A DNA stretch of 64,000 bases from assembly GCA_013365325.1 (NCBI GenBank), contig JABVXV010000151.1, positions 81,284-145,283 of the forward strand, in the 5' to 3' direction. The notes under the pieces were generated by a model. The model did not search any database, was not told where the DNA came from, and saw only the letters and a list, made by a program, of their open reading frames with translations. Shown in pieces: positions 39,501 to 55,600 of the stretch. Numbering within the stretch: the stretch's first letter is position 1; the number at the start of each line of letters is the position of its first letter. This stretch comes from Dipetalonema caudispina. Its lineage: Eukaryota > Nematoda > Chromadorea > Rhabditida > Onchocercidae. The position numbers and the translations under genes are program-made.

Positions 39501-40858
39501 TCTCTTTCGCTCAAGAATTTTTTATATTCATGATCTAAATTATTTAGAATGAAAATTTGACTGATACTAAATAAAGTCACTGAAATGAATCATGAAAATA
39601 ATATATATTAAAAAAACCTGTTTCAATAGTACCGCATTTAAAATCACGTTCCTTGGCAGCTTCTAATTTGTCCTGCGGAACCTTAGGATTCGGCGCAAGT
39701 TCGACAATACCAACAGATTCTCCTCCTAAAATGCAAAATGTAAATAATGCACAATCGATACTGAATATTTGATTGAAGCTTTCATTTCTAAGAAAACAAG
39801 TTCCATTGGCAACTGGAGCGTACTTGACCTCGCAAAAGCGTTTAGAAGAAAGCTGTTTGATTAGTAATGTGTTCATTACAGGTTATCAGCTTTAATAAAA
39901 AACACTTTCAATATAGCAAAATAGTTTGCATGGGGTCAAAGTAGCTTCCATACAAGCTGATTACAGTTGCTTGATTTTCAGTATGAAGTTTCAAGTTTGA
40001 GCAAATACGCGGGAGATTTTATTACCCTTATCATCAACAAAAACATATCCATGAAAACGTTCCTTGAATGCGACAGTATCATCATCGTTTTTGAAAACGA
40101 AATATACTCTCGAAAACGATATTCCTTCGCTGGAAAATAATTCACATGAAATTGATGGTTCAGAAGCAATGAAATCAAACAAAAGACATTGCAAAATACT
40201 ATGAAAAGCATTAAAGGAATTTACCAAAAACACAAAATCCGAAAACACAAAAGAATTAATATGACATTTCTAAGTTTAGTAAAAACCTTGATGTAATTTC
40301 ATGTTAGACAAAGCCAAGCAATTTCTATGGATAAATTTTATCTTTAATCAGTGTTGCTCCATTGAATAAATGCAAAATTATACATAAAAGAACTGAATTA
40401 CATAACTACACAAAAATTAAAGAAAAAAAATTACAAACAGCACTGGATTCATCCTACTTAGAAATGAGATAGACCTTGATTTAGCAGCGATAAATTCAGA
40501 GAATTCGAATTCCGGGATTGGACTCAGTTGAGTTTCTAACTGCTCCCATGTCATAGCTGCTGGCAATCGACGTAAAACGATCTGAAAAATCAGTACTTAA
40601 TCTTGAAACGATTCAAAAGAAGAGGATCTTGACACTAGCCGATTATTTTCAGAAAGTTTGACTGAATCACTCATGCAAAATTATCCTTCCTCTTAATCCG
40701 CTTTTGGTAATTTCTTAAAACTCCAAAATTTGTTCAAAGGAATTATTTTTTTGGGACTACTCAGAAAAATCGCTCACTTTTAGCGGCATTTTCCGCCGAA
40801 TTTTCTCTTTTCCGGATGACGTCGCATCTGACGCCAACTTCGAAGAATCATTTTTCAT
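36550..40858 (-). CDS. smg-4: UPF3 / SMG-4, nonsense-mediated decay factor
   Basis: Links the exon-junction complex to UPF2 in mRNA surveillance. Eleven minus-strand exons: 40858-40778, 40581-40475, 40129-40026, 39725-39618, 39534-39424, 38735-38671, 38338-38175, 37932-37802, 37717-37543, 37034-36884, 36669-36550; 438 residues. Seen: the RRM-like UPF3 domain from KIVLRRLPAAMTWEQLE through ISFSRVYFVFK, RFHGYVFVDDKG and IVELAPNPKVPQ to KCGTIE, then HEYKKFL; a highly charged helical stretch (EEKRRAREEEKRERLERR); Lys/Ser-rich tail; and the C-terminal EJC-binding motif DRPERAIYQPSAVRRR, encoded by the last exon. Start: MKNDSSKL, the only ATG in the exon leading into the domain. The least certain joins are 39424/38735 and 37543/37034, chosen by phase. 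Higher animals carry two copies (UPF3A/B); only one is seen here. Confidence 0.93.
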
Positions 40859-43427
40859 ACTATAGTAAGCACCAGCTTTCTTCAGAACTCTCAAATTTTG
40901 AAATATTATGCAACTCATTAAGATCGATTAGTAGCGTATTCAACCATTCAACCGCGAATCAATAACAAACACACAATAAAATGAAATGAAATTTTACTAA
41001 AGAAATCTTTACAGACATGCAAATCACGTGACGGTACAACAAACTCTAAAACAGAATAATTTTTATAAGTCCTCCTCCTGAAAAAGTTAGATTTCTGTAT
41101 TCCATTACCGCACACTAATAAAGACTATCCGAATTCGTTTCAAAGAAAATACAAGAGAAGAAATCTTTCCCGAATCATTTATAGTTGAGGGAAAAATACC
41201 CTCTATTGATTCTTTAAGTGACCTGCGGCTTCAAAAGGATAATTTACCGCTCAGTTATAACGATACTCTTTGGAATGATGAAAGAAAATGCATGGAAGTA
41301 CAAAATAAATACGGCTTAACGAGCAGCACTCATACATCTAAGTTGAAGTAATGCCAGCTGCGAGCATTGACCTCAATTACCATTGCCCGTTTTTCTTGTT
41401 TATCAAGCATAAAATTCTGAACTACATAACTTTAATCATTGCACATTCTCGATTAGATGCTTGGAGAAACCCTCATGTATCGCATGGAATAACAGCAACA
41501 ATGAAATCTGGATTCCGACAACTAGAATTTGAATTCTAACCGATAATGAGAACATGTTTTTACACAACAGCAAAAGCATTTACGGATAAAGGCCCGGAAG
41601 TTATCTCTAGAAAATGCGAATAACATTGTTCATATGAAATTTTTATTAACTTGATTTGTAATAAATCAGAAAAAATCAACTTTGCTATGCAACTGTATAC
41701 GCAAGGTATAACAGGCATAAATAAAAAGAAAATAAATCGTTACAACAAATCGAATATCACGGTTAGTGTTCCACACATAAATTAATTTCCTCAGAAAATG
41801 ATTTCTGAATGTGCCCAGAAATATCATTCATATTATAATTACTCTTTTAAAGAATGAATCACATATTAACACCTTATACACATGTTTTCTATATTAAATT
41901 GCTAAGAACAACTGTTATCGGTAGTTAACCCCAGTTGGAACAATTTTTTGAAATTTAACTATAATAAATTGTTGAAATTAAGAAAAAAAAATCATATTAT
42001 TAATATCAAAGATATTTCACGATGGGAAAGACCAGTGAAAAAGATATGATTATGTGGAGTACCAGTTAATAAATAAATGATGTAGTGATAAAGTTAGAGA
42101 AAACCAATGCTTAACGCAGATATTTTCTCTTAGGAATTTTGAATGCTTTACTGGCAACGCTGATTCATTGCAGCATGCTTCCGTAACGTTACAAAATATT
42201 TCCCACCTTCAACTGGATTTAAGCTCAGAATTTCGGAAGCGTAAAACATTGTTTGAAATTTGTGAAAGTATTCTAACTTTTCCACAAATGAATGAGTAGT
42301 TTTTAATTCAAATGGAAGTAACAAAAATTAATACAATAACAAATCCCAGAAGTTAGAGAAATTTAATGCCATGTGGCTGTTTGAAAATAAAGTGAAAGTT
42401 TAAAATATATGGCGACAAAATCAAGAAGGAATATCACAGTGTGACGTTAATCGCTCTGAAGGAATCGATGGTAACAAGAAAAGAAACGCTGAGGACAAAG
42501 TATACTTATTATAGTTGTAACTTACTCAAACCTACAAAGAGTAATTCAGATATTGTCTGTAAATTAAATTTGCAGGAATAGTATGAAGCATAATGTGAAA
42601 AGTAGAGAATATCATACGTGCTTTTTTTGAACATAATTAACAGTCTACTAGTAGTGGTAAGTTAAATTTATCTATCTTATTCCGGCGACCAATTCAGAAT
42701 TTCAAATTAACAAATTTAGAAGCAAAAAATTTAGCACTTTGAAAGTGGCAGGATTTTAGTTCCCTGAACTGCCACGAGATAATACATACGCCGGAATAAT
42801 AGTTTCACTCCAAACGATAACATGGAAAAATAAAAACGAAATTTTTCAAGCAATGAATAAATGGTGCATTTTCAATTTTTCAATCTTGCTACCTTTTAAA
42901 GACGGGTAATTCTTTCCATTGTAATAGTGTTGTAAAATTATTAGTCTGTATGGCAAAAGCTTACTGAGGTTAGACTTATTTCGGTTAAATAAACAGGTAT
43001 AGGCATTTTAAATAGTTTGAAAAATATGAGGAACTACCTATCGAAAATAACTTACATTTTAAGTCCATAACTAAACAAATGCGGGTTATGACATATTAAA
43101 AAACATAAAATAATTCAGTAAGTGTAATTTATTTCTTCCCTTTTTTTTTTCAGGAAACAAGGCTTCCGGTTCTGCAAACCCAGTCAAATGCTGTGATTGC
43201 TTCCACATTTGTCTAAACAAAGTTCTTCAAATTTCTCATGTTAAATACGTAACGTATGATAACAGTCTGTAAGAAACACTGCATTAATGACTTCGTGAGA
43301 GAGGCAAGCATAAGTAAGACAATTAATAAGGCAATAACTGAAAAATAAAGGAAAATGTAGGGCTTAAAACAAAAAAATAATAAAATGGCACTTTGTAGAT
43401 GAATAAGTATTTAGAATGCATGTCCCA
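40859..43427. other. 2.6 kb between UPF3 and CCT genes
   Basis: Both flanking genes run on the minus strand, so this is the UPF3 upstream region and the CCT 3' flank. AT-rich; no exon-like block or repeat found. A TTTATT at 43128-43133 (AATAAA on the minus strand) is a distant candidate polyadenylation signal for the CCT gene. Confidence 0.45.
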
Positions 43428-45922
<2,495 letters not shown>

Positions 45923-45930
45923 CTAAATCC
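45923..45930 (-). promoter_or_regulatory. Acceptor-like site abutting the CCT start codon
   Basis: On the minus strand GGATTTAG is followed immediately by the ATG at 45922. Used as a spliced-leader site it would place the leader directly on the start codon. Confidence 0.4.
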
Positions 45931-46079
45931 TATGAGCTTTCTACTTGATGCTAAAAACTGTTACGAGTATTTGATCACTAATGGTAATACCGACTTTTAA
46001 TAATTCATGTGCCACGAATTCAATTAAAAAATAAACACTACAGAAAAAAAAACCATACGTGCATATCCATCGCACAACA

Positions 46080-46900
46080 CCCACAACTGAGGTTAGGAAA
46101 ACCTTGAGCAATGCAAAAAAGCGAGAGGGAACCCACGCCTGACCTTTAACCCAATGACTTCTGACTCCACGACACGCCCCTATCGGTAAAACCTAATACT
46201 AATACAGTATACGAGTTTTCTCCCCAAGACACGCCTTTGTTGTTGCATGTTTGTCGGAAAAAAATGGAAGGTGTGGAAGTTTCGATGCTGAAGGGAACGG
46301 TAACGTAGAAACTTGTTGATAAGGACAGATATTGCAACCAGCCGGACATCGTCAAATAATAGTCTGAACAAAAAATTCTCAGACAGCAACTACGAATTGA
46401 GCTAAAAGTCTGTAATTTGCGCCGGCGGATGCGCTAATGTCACTTGGAGAGAAACCGAAGAGACCTTTCCGCAAGGATTATGCGATCACTCTGAAATCAT
46501 TTCCTGCTTTAGCGGTCGTACACAACGGCCGTCTTCCACACGTGGACAACGAGGTGACTACGGCGCGATTGGGAGTTGCATAAGATCAAGTGACCATCTC
46601 TCCTCACATTACTACTCATCATTGACACTCGAATATCCGAATGTGCATAGTGAGTAGCCGCATGAGAAGAAAGGTCACTGCACCTCTTCATATCCATCTC
46701 GATCGCCACATGAGAGGGAAGGTCACTGCACCTCTTCATATTCTTCTCGATCGCATTGTTTCATGATGGTTGCTTCGTTCTCGATAAGTAAGTGTCGATG
46801 TGATCGCTTTAAGATCCGTAGTGTCAAGGTTTGACAATTTTTTGTTGCACCTGAATGATCATTGCAAAGAAGTATTTGAATGTCTCGCATTAGCGGAAAA
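46080..46900. other. GC-richer block of unknown origin
   Basis: Base composition changes from the AT-rich surroundings, with words such as GCGCCGGCGG near 46420 and repeated CATGAG/CTCGATCGC elements. Open frames on the minus strand (46146-46355, 46509-46739) contain short internal repeats and no known domain. It could be a decayed dispersed repeat or a regulatory region; I cannot decide from one copy. Confidence 0.4.
46661..46755. repeat. 48-bp tandem duplication
   Basis: Two adjacent copies beginning CATGAGA at 46661 and 46709, each containing AAGGTCACTGCACCTCTTCA and a CTCGATCGC end. They differ at only a few positions, so the event is fairly recent. It lies inside the GC-richer block. 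Confidence 0.8.
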
Positions 46901-49670
46901 GGAACTTAAGCGATAGATTATTCAGAAACTGCCACACAATGAGTCTCTTGTACAATAAAGAAATCACGCATTCGTGGGAGTCATAGTTCAAATTATTCAC
47001 CACACCTGACAAAGAATTCCGTAGCAGGTATGTACTGTAACTTATTAATGAACATAGTTTCATAGATGAATAACAATGTTTTAGTCACGAATCAAAAAAA
47101 TTATCTTCATAGTGATCAGCACTTCTTTTACCATGACCGATGATAAAAGAAATATGATCATAATCAGAGATTCCTGGGAATCCTGGACAAAGTTCTCCTC
47201 CTATACTCATTTAAAACAAGTATTTTTCACTTACTGATATTCGAAAAATTACTACATTCTGAATATTGAAAGCCTCTTGTCGTCGAGGTCTGTAAAAGTC
47301 TGAATAGCTTATTTCTTTTCGATCTTACCATCTTCGCGGAATTCATAAACTGTTTAATCTGTGGGCGTAATATCGATTTCATGTGAAGAAAAGAATTATT
47401 ATGAGATTAAACAATGAATTAGCGGACGCCTTATGCTTTCTTCGATACGACCCTCTGATTCAGATTACCCCTGTATCACCTAAGTTTGGAAACCTGATTG
47501 ATACACATACATATGTATAATGAATAGGAAATAACTACCACATTCGTTATAGACAAGTCAACCTATTTCCAGTTAGCCGGGTCCTTGTATTACCCATATA
47601 TTTTATACTTTCATGCCATGACCCTTACAAAACTGGAAATGAATCGAATGTAACCTTTGATTTTACACTTTGTAAACCGTTAAAACTAATGGATAATATT
47701 GCAATTCTCAATTAAATGAATAATTTCATTCGTGTGTATTTACGACTCACACTTGGCTCTATCTTGCTGACAACTAAAATTATCTTAATTGAAGGTCATA
47801 TCGACAGTTCCCAACTGCGTTCTCTGTTCTGATATTGAATTAAGATTCGCGACAAAATCTCGCACAAACAATAACAGGAACTGATATCCTAAAAATTTTG
47901 TTGATAAAAGAAATCTCATGAAATTTTTACACCAGCTTACATATTCATTCTGCTGTAAAAATAATATTTCATTTGCTTGAGTTCCCGACGAGCTTATAGA
48001 CGATCATGTGATTTGCCATTTCTCCATTACTTTCTTTTTTTAAGTGAATTGAGGGTTCAGGACATGAAACGAAGCATTTTGGAATTAGTGTGCAAACCTT
48101 TTTATGCAAAACAGAGTTTTTTAATTCTAAAACGAAAAGTTATCATATCACACGTTAGCCTCAGTTTGTAAGCAAGCGATACATATACTTTCAAACTGTT
48201 AGACCTGATACTATACATAAAGCGAAAAATCGTGAGCAGAAAAGGGTGGAAAAGGACAGAACAGAAGCATAAGCTAACAATGGGAATACATCCCATTCGT
48301 TATCAGGTTTTACAGTTGAGAATCGCTACTAAACTGAATCAAATTTAGAGACAAATGAACAAAAGAAATCAAATTGTATAGGAATGAAGGAAAGGAAAGA
48401 AGGCAAATATCATAAAAATACGAGACCGAAAAAATTTCTTGATCAAAAATTATCTTATATGAATCATTCTTCTATGTATTGAAATTTCAAAACTTCAGAG
48501 ATTTGAATTTCTTGTGAAACATAATTCACAGTTTTTTTTTTAAATTTTTGGGAGAAAAAACAAAGAGAACTGTGTTTTATCTAAGATGTTTGCATATACA
48601 ATCACAATACCATTAGCACTTAAGACTGATCCTATATCAGCTGAACTCAGATAGCCAATATATGAAATGTGTTAAAAAAAAAGAACAGCACAAAATTGTA
48701 AAAAATATAAATCGGTCAGAAATGAAAACGTGTGAACAAATGATGATGACATTCTTTCTCAATACTGTACACTGCATTACTATGTCAGAGTGTAAGAACT
48801 ACAGTCAAGCAAAACACCAGCTCCGTTGGGAGAAACCACTGCTACATGATCGGTGAAGTTAATCCCTATAAACATATTTATCAAACACTGGCAATCACAA
48901 TAAAACATTCATTACTTCCTTTCTCTTCTATCTTTAGAATATCATTTGATCTAACTGACACTATTTTATCAGAATGAAATCTCAGAAGAGCTATGAAAAT
49001 ATTTTACATGACACAAAAATGGGGCGTTAATGAATGTGCATAAATTTTTTCTGATAAAAGAATTCTCTCCTCACATTTGCCAACGAAAAAAAAATAACCA
49101 GAAAATATAAAATTCTGGAAACCAAACAGAAAAGTTGAACTCCACCCTTATATAAGTTCTACCCACTTCACAAACATTTTTAAATTCTGATATTAAAGAA
49201 CCTAAAAATTTTCAAAAAAAGATTTGATAAAAAAACAGTAGGTCTTTGAAGCCCCACGTTCTAAGCACTTTCCCACTCTAGAACTTAACATAAACGTTCT
49301 GCATTATGTAAAAAGAGTAAAACATTTCTTGACAATAATTTATAAATGACTTTTGGAAAAACAGCAGCATGTCGCATTAATCGATAGTAAGCACACTCAT
49401 AATATTTAAAAAAATATACTCGATCTTTCTTCCTCAACAAAATTCTCGTTTCCTTAACCAAATAATGTAGTTGTTATGCTCAGAAAGTACCGTTTTAAAC
49501 ATTCTTTTCAACGTTCTTAGACATGCTTCAAACTTTGAAAAAATTTTTCAGTCGCTTAGTAGATGACACATTTTGTGGACAATAGATTTAAACTTTTCTG
49601 GAATGAAAATCTTTTAGTTGCATTAAGAAGCAATTGAAAGCAACCAAAGTGAAGAAAAACCGAACAACCA

Positions 49671-52600
49671 TTAAAAAGCAGGTCTCAAATCGTCGTTAAC
49701 TATTCGATAAACAATCACATATTCCGGATAGGCCTGCAAAATAATGTTTCCTTTTCGAAAACCGAAGTACTAATATTTTTACGTCATAAATGGATAAAAT
49801 ATAATTTCAAAATCCTCAATTTCTTTCAGCTTCACCAATGATATCAGCGCCTTAGAGCGTTTTATGAATTTTTACAGTTCTGTCAAATTCGTCTGACCAA
49901 GATATTAAAACACTTATTCAAATCCTGATTAAACTTCACGAGTGAGTGGTCTTTTTGAAAATACCATGCAAGAATTCAATAGTTCCCTCCAGAAATTTAA
50001 AAAGAGATAAAATTCTGGACCTCGCATTTCAAGATTCAAATTTTATTCTTATAAGCAATCTTTTTAACATTATACTACTTTTAAATATTTAGCGCCTAAT
50101 TCACGAATATCTTATGGAAAGAATAGTGACTGCAATTTATGTAAAATTCACAATTAGAATATGGATAAAAAATTATAGAAGGACCACTTACTTGTTCTCC
50201 TCTATATATGACATATTCCGGATAATTCAAACCACCTGCACGTGGTTGCCCCATCACTGAATGATGACCAGGTGGCGAATGTGCCATTTTGTTACAGGAA
50301 CTCTATAAAAAGAGATATTTCAAGCCATCTGCATAAAGATAACAGAAAATATTGTTAAACAATAAAATTAGAATAAAAGGAAGTATTGACTGTAATCTAT
50401 TTCAAACATGCTAGAACAAAAAAAAAAAAAAAAAAAACCTTCCAAAACAAAACAAATCTAATTCTTAATTGTCTGGTAATCTCATTAAACAACAGTGGAA
50501 GAAATTTACCTGTACAAAGCATCTTCCTAATGTCACTCGACAAAGTAATAAATGTCGTACACAAATATAACAAGAACGATCGTGGTGAAGACTGCAACCA
50601 CTGCCTGCCATACCAAATACATACTGATTACTTTTGCTCGAATGTTCCGCAAAATAGATACCTAAAAGAGTTTTTGAATCCAACCCGATTACCGTTTTAT
50701 ATAATTCTTATTTTAAATGGACAATGATTAGATTAAATTTGTAGCACAACACGCACAACAATATGGAACCGCAGTAGAAAGTTGCTACTTGAAAAAATAA
50801 GTAATTTTTATGTCCTTTAAATCCAAAATCAATTATTTACGGTTATATAACTAATCAACCCTTTAGGCAATTTGACTACATTTTGTTTAGAACTCAGTGT
50901 GTAAATGTAAGGCTATCACTAAGCGTACTTAAAGTCAATATTGAATTCAATACAAGAAAAGCATATCAACGATTTCATATTACAAAATTCCGAGTGCAAG
51001 ATACCCTCTATAAAAAGAATTCTTTCATTCATTAACTTTTCAAAAGTTAACTCACCAGCACCAAACATACCACCCATATATGAATATCTTTCATCAAAAC
51101 CTTTCTGTACAATGGAGTGTATAAACGGTGATCCATGATACAAAAGTTTCTCGTTATGCTCTCCACAATTCTCTTCCGCTATATCTCCACGACGTCGTAT
51201 ATACCTTTATAAAGAATAATTTAAAAGTTAATAAGTTATCCAATCAATTAAACGAACTTGAAAGCTTTTAATTTTGCAGAAAATTAAAGTCAACTCGGAA
51301 AAAACTCTTTTTGCAAAATTAGGTCTTGAAAACTTGCATTTAACAATTGGAAACTGTAAAATGTAAGTTTACCTATCTATTTCTTTCAGTTACCTATCTA
51401 CGTAGTTCTAACCAGCTTTATGCATCATTGCTACTAAACAGGCCCACGTATCCTTTACTCTTGGTTAATTATTTTGTGAGTCTTTCAGAAATCGTCTTGT
51501 CTTCCATAATGAAAAAATTTATCACCTTTCATAAACTTTTTTGTTAATAATTTTCTGTATTTCGACCACTTCAAACTTTGTGTACGTCCCGCCCAAACCA
51601 AGATCTCGGTGTGATACAATCGTAGAATTCAGTCCTTCTTCAATCTGTTGGAAGATTTCATTTGAACGCTCAATTTGTACCAGCATTGTGCCTATCGATA
51701 CTGGTACCTGGATATTATTTGACGAATTCCTATTTTCATTACCTAAATACATATTTTAGGAGTTACATGTAACAAGCGAAATAACACGGATAAATGAAAT
51801 ACCAACAAATAGTTAATGCAGAAGTACGTTATTTCAAAACACGTATTACGAATATCTCATTTTGCTTTCAGTTCTTTGAATACACTAAAAAAATGAGACC
51901 CAATAACAACAAATGATTAATCATAGCTGACAGACAATCATGTTGATGTTGTGCTTTGCAGGAAGCAACAAAATGTATATCAGTTCTTAGGCCCATGTTG
52001 AACTATCTTCAAATATGTCAGTTATAATTATTCCCAAACTTCATATCTTGTCTGAGATGAATTAAAAATAATAAAATGGGGAAAAAAAACGATTCAATTC
52101 TGTCTAAATGTGTTAGAAATTGGTGAAATCCCTTACTTTTCGGTATGCATTTTCCAATGTTCTTTAGCAGTCGAAATCGAGTCCCAAAAGCATCAATACC
52201 GATAGCTTTCAAATCATCATGTGTCATAATAGCCAGAACATCTAATGTAATTTTTTCTTTAGCAAATAGATTTGACAGCGAACTAAGACCAATCGATAGC
52301 AAATAATCTTCCATAGACAATTCTGTTTCATATTCATCACACCCCATCTGGAAGTAGAGTACTTTGTTAAGTTAACCTACTCTAGAATTTAGAAAATCTA
52401 AAAAACAATGTCGTAGAAACAAACGCAGCGAAACCATTTCATACGCTTTAATTAATGTCACAATGTAATTAATTCTAAAATTCTAGAGCCCAGTTATGCG
52501 TATGCTTTTCTACGATTGCTCTTGACGTAGATTTATGTTTCTATTGTTTAGTTAAATTAATTAACTCAAATACTCTTAGCACGAAGTCCATCCGAAAAGC

Positions 52601-55600
52601 CTAATTGTTTATTCATAAAAAGAAAAAGAATTGCAACGCCTTTAATCTGAATTACGAATACTAAAATCCAACAGATGTTTTTTCACATCAAAACAATGAA
52701 ATACTTGCAACAGAAAATGGAACTTACAAAAACTTTGAAGCTGTAGAAAACATTACTTTTTTATTCCCAAAATTTGTTTCTTTTCTCGAACAGTTGGCCA
52801 CCTCTGATTGTATTGATTGCATATCATCAACCGCATTATTCGGAATCTCCTGCACAAAAGATGAAATCGGTAAATCAACCACTGATCCACTTGGATCACT
52901 CACAATATGGACAGCTGGTAATTTTTTCAGATCAACTGGCACTGCACTCTAAATGAAACAAAAATGTCAGAACTGTTCTTCAGATATGTGTGAAAATTAA
53001 TAATAACGTTAAATTCCCCAACAAACTGCAACTGCAAAGAATACAAGTTTTAAAAAATATAAAAATGCATACCATCAACAATTCTTTCGTGTCTTCCGCA
53101 ACAGTGATATCTAGTGCAGTAAAACCTTCATTATTTTTCAATGTAACATCCGCACCGTTATTTAGAAGTAATGAACAAATCTGGGTACGACCCTAAAATG
53201 ATTGAATCTTGTAGCACACACTAATAATTCTCTTCTGTCTAATGATATCTTGTGCGAGAAAATTCAATGGATTATAATAAACAAAATAGTAATTTCATAA
53301 TCTTTCTGATAAAGGCCAATAATAGATATTAAGAAATCTTCCGAGTAACGACAGCATTACTTTCTGGGCAGCTTCATGCAGAGGAGTATATCCCCATTTA
53401 TCAGGATGATTCACTTCGGCTCCACATTCAATTAACAGACCGGCAATTTCTAGATGTCCAAAACTGCTCGCATTGTGTAATGGTATTAAGCCACCTTTAT
53501 CTTTCAAATTAACTTCTGCGCCGTTTTCAAGCAAAAATCGCGCAACTTCCAAGTTGTTATAGCCAGCTGAAGCAAACCGATTTTTCATTTGTTTGAAAAG
53601 TTATTCACAGAAGACGGATTTGGGAAGCGATATGGAATATTTCAGCTTTGTAGTCATACCGATAAAAGAGAAGTTTAAAAAAGCAGACATCACGAAAGTT
53701 ACTCTTTTTCTTTTAGCTTCCTATAATCCACTTTTCAAAAGTAATATAAAATACTTGCCGCAACTTCACTTTCTTTTGGAACGTCTGGATACGGATATGG
53801 AAACTCACCAGCCAAATGCAATGGTGTGGAAAAACGTCCTCGAACATCGCGACAATTAACAGTTGCTGGAATAACGATTTTCCGGATTTTTTCAACATCA
53901 CCTTCTTTGGCTGCCTCAAGCACTGCTTCGTCACCACGCAGCAGATTATATACATCTTCCGCCCCTGAAAATGCAAATAAGTTGCAAAATCGTATTAGGG
54001 GTATATATATGAAAATTGAGAATATATGAAAATTTTTCACATACTTCTACTTACTTTTAAAGTGTAAGATTTCTGAAGATTATTTATGGAAATTATATTT
54101 ATTTGGGGATAATATTTACCTTCTCTGACAACATCCAAAGGAGTCTTTCCATCACGCCCTTTATGCTTCGGGTTCGCACCACTAAGAAGAAGAAGTTTAC
54201 AGACGTCAAATTTCCCCTTTAAAGCAGCTTCATGCAGAGGAGTATATCCCCATTTATCGATGGCATTTAAATTGGCACCATGCTGGAATTCCAACAACTA
54301 GACACTAGTAGCGCTAAAAATTTAAAAAACATATGCAACCTTTGTATAGTAACCATAGTATGAAACTGAACTGATATGCTAAACATATTACTTAAAACCC
54401 CACACATATGAAAATCGTGATATAGCTGACCAACTATGGATATCAAAAGTGTAAATTATTTTGTTATATTATTTTGAGGACTTTAACTCGATAAGTGATA
54501 AAAATTTCATTCTATAAAGTAAAATGAACAATCGAGTAAAAAAAATGTGCACCATATATAATATGCGATTTTGTAAAAGTTAATCAGTATCAAAAATTAA
54601 CCTTAACAAGTAATTCTGCGACAACCAAGTGGCCGTATGCACAGGCATTATGCAACGGAACCAACCAACTGAAAAATAGACTGATGAAGAATAAGAAGCT
54701 TTCAAGATTCTACTTGTTTCCGATGTTTGGATGTACTAGATTAGAAAAGAAATGGATATTGCATGGCTACCAGTTATTTACTAGTTCAGTCAAACAGTTC
54801 GAAAATTAACAAATCCAATGTATAGAAACTAAATTTGAATTTCATACCCTGTGTCTCTTGCTTCAACATTAGCGCCCTTCTCCAGCAAATATTTCAGTAC
54901 TTCTACTCGATTGTATCCAGCAGCAAAGTGTAGGGGTGTTGATTCACGACCATCAAAATCTTTACAGTTTATAATTTTTGTCCCGCAACTTTCAATTATG
55001 CGCTGTAAAATTTTTATGACGAACTAACATATTCGAATCTATCACAAATCCTAAAATACGCATTTTGTGTAAGATCTGAAAAAATTACTTGTTATAACGG
55101 CATATAGAAACAGTTTTCTAGCAGTCGACGTATTTCATTTGTATGGAAAATAAAATGAAGCTTAGCACCTTAAAATGTATGCTTGGTACTTAAAATGTAT
55201 CATTGTTAGGAAATGTTGATGCAAACAAATGATTATTTCATTTGTTGAAGCAAGGACGGACAAGTCTAAATGCGATTTTGACTTCATCTCACTGATCAAA
55301 AAATGAAAAAGAGATTACTATAGCGGGAACAGTTAGCTGAACAAAAGATACAGCAGAACATCAAATAATAGAAAATCTATTTTACCTTTATTGTGCAAAG
55401 GTCACCGCATCTTGCAGCATCCAGTAAATCTAGCTCTTCTGAATGTCTCGTTTGTGCCTCTCGTTGTAAAAGATTGCAATGCACTTCTGGTGTTTCAAGC
55501 TTATTTAAGAGCGCACTACTTCCAGAACCACTACCACGATTTCGGCTTTCAGGACAATACTTACAACCTCCTCTTCGCTTACCACATTTTACACTTTTGT

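Larger units (their letters stand above)
45931..49670. other. 3.7 kb between CCT and tankyrase genes
   Basis: No gene recognised. The left part (about 46080-46900) is less AT-rich and repetitive; the rest is ordinary AT-rich spacer with only short random frames. This is the upstream region of CCT and the 3' flank of tankyrase. Confidence 0.5.

Noticed and set aside
50386..50727. 113-codon plus-strand frame
   Set aside because: Lies antisense to the tankyrase catalytic exon 50510-50661, which explains the open frame.
54283..54297. Extension of the tankyrase ankyrin exon upstream to a CTAG acceptor
   Set aside because: The TTCCAG acceptor at 54283 joins VK to HGANLNAID exactly as in ankyrin repeats, so the extra residues are intronic.
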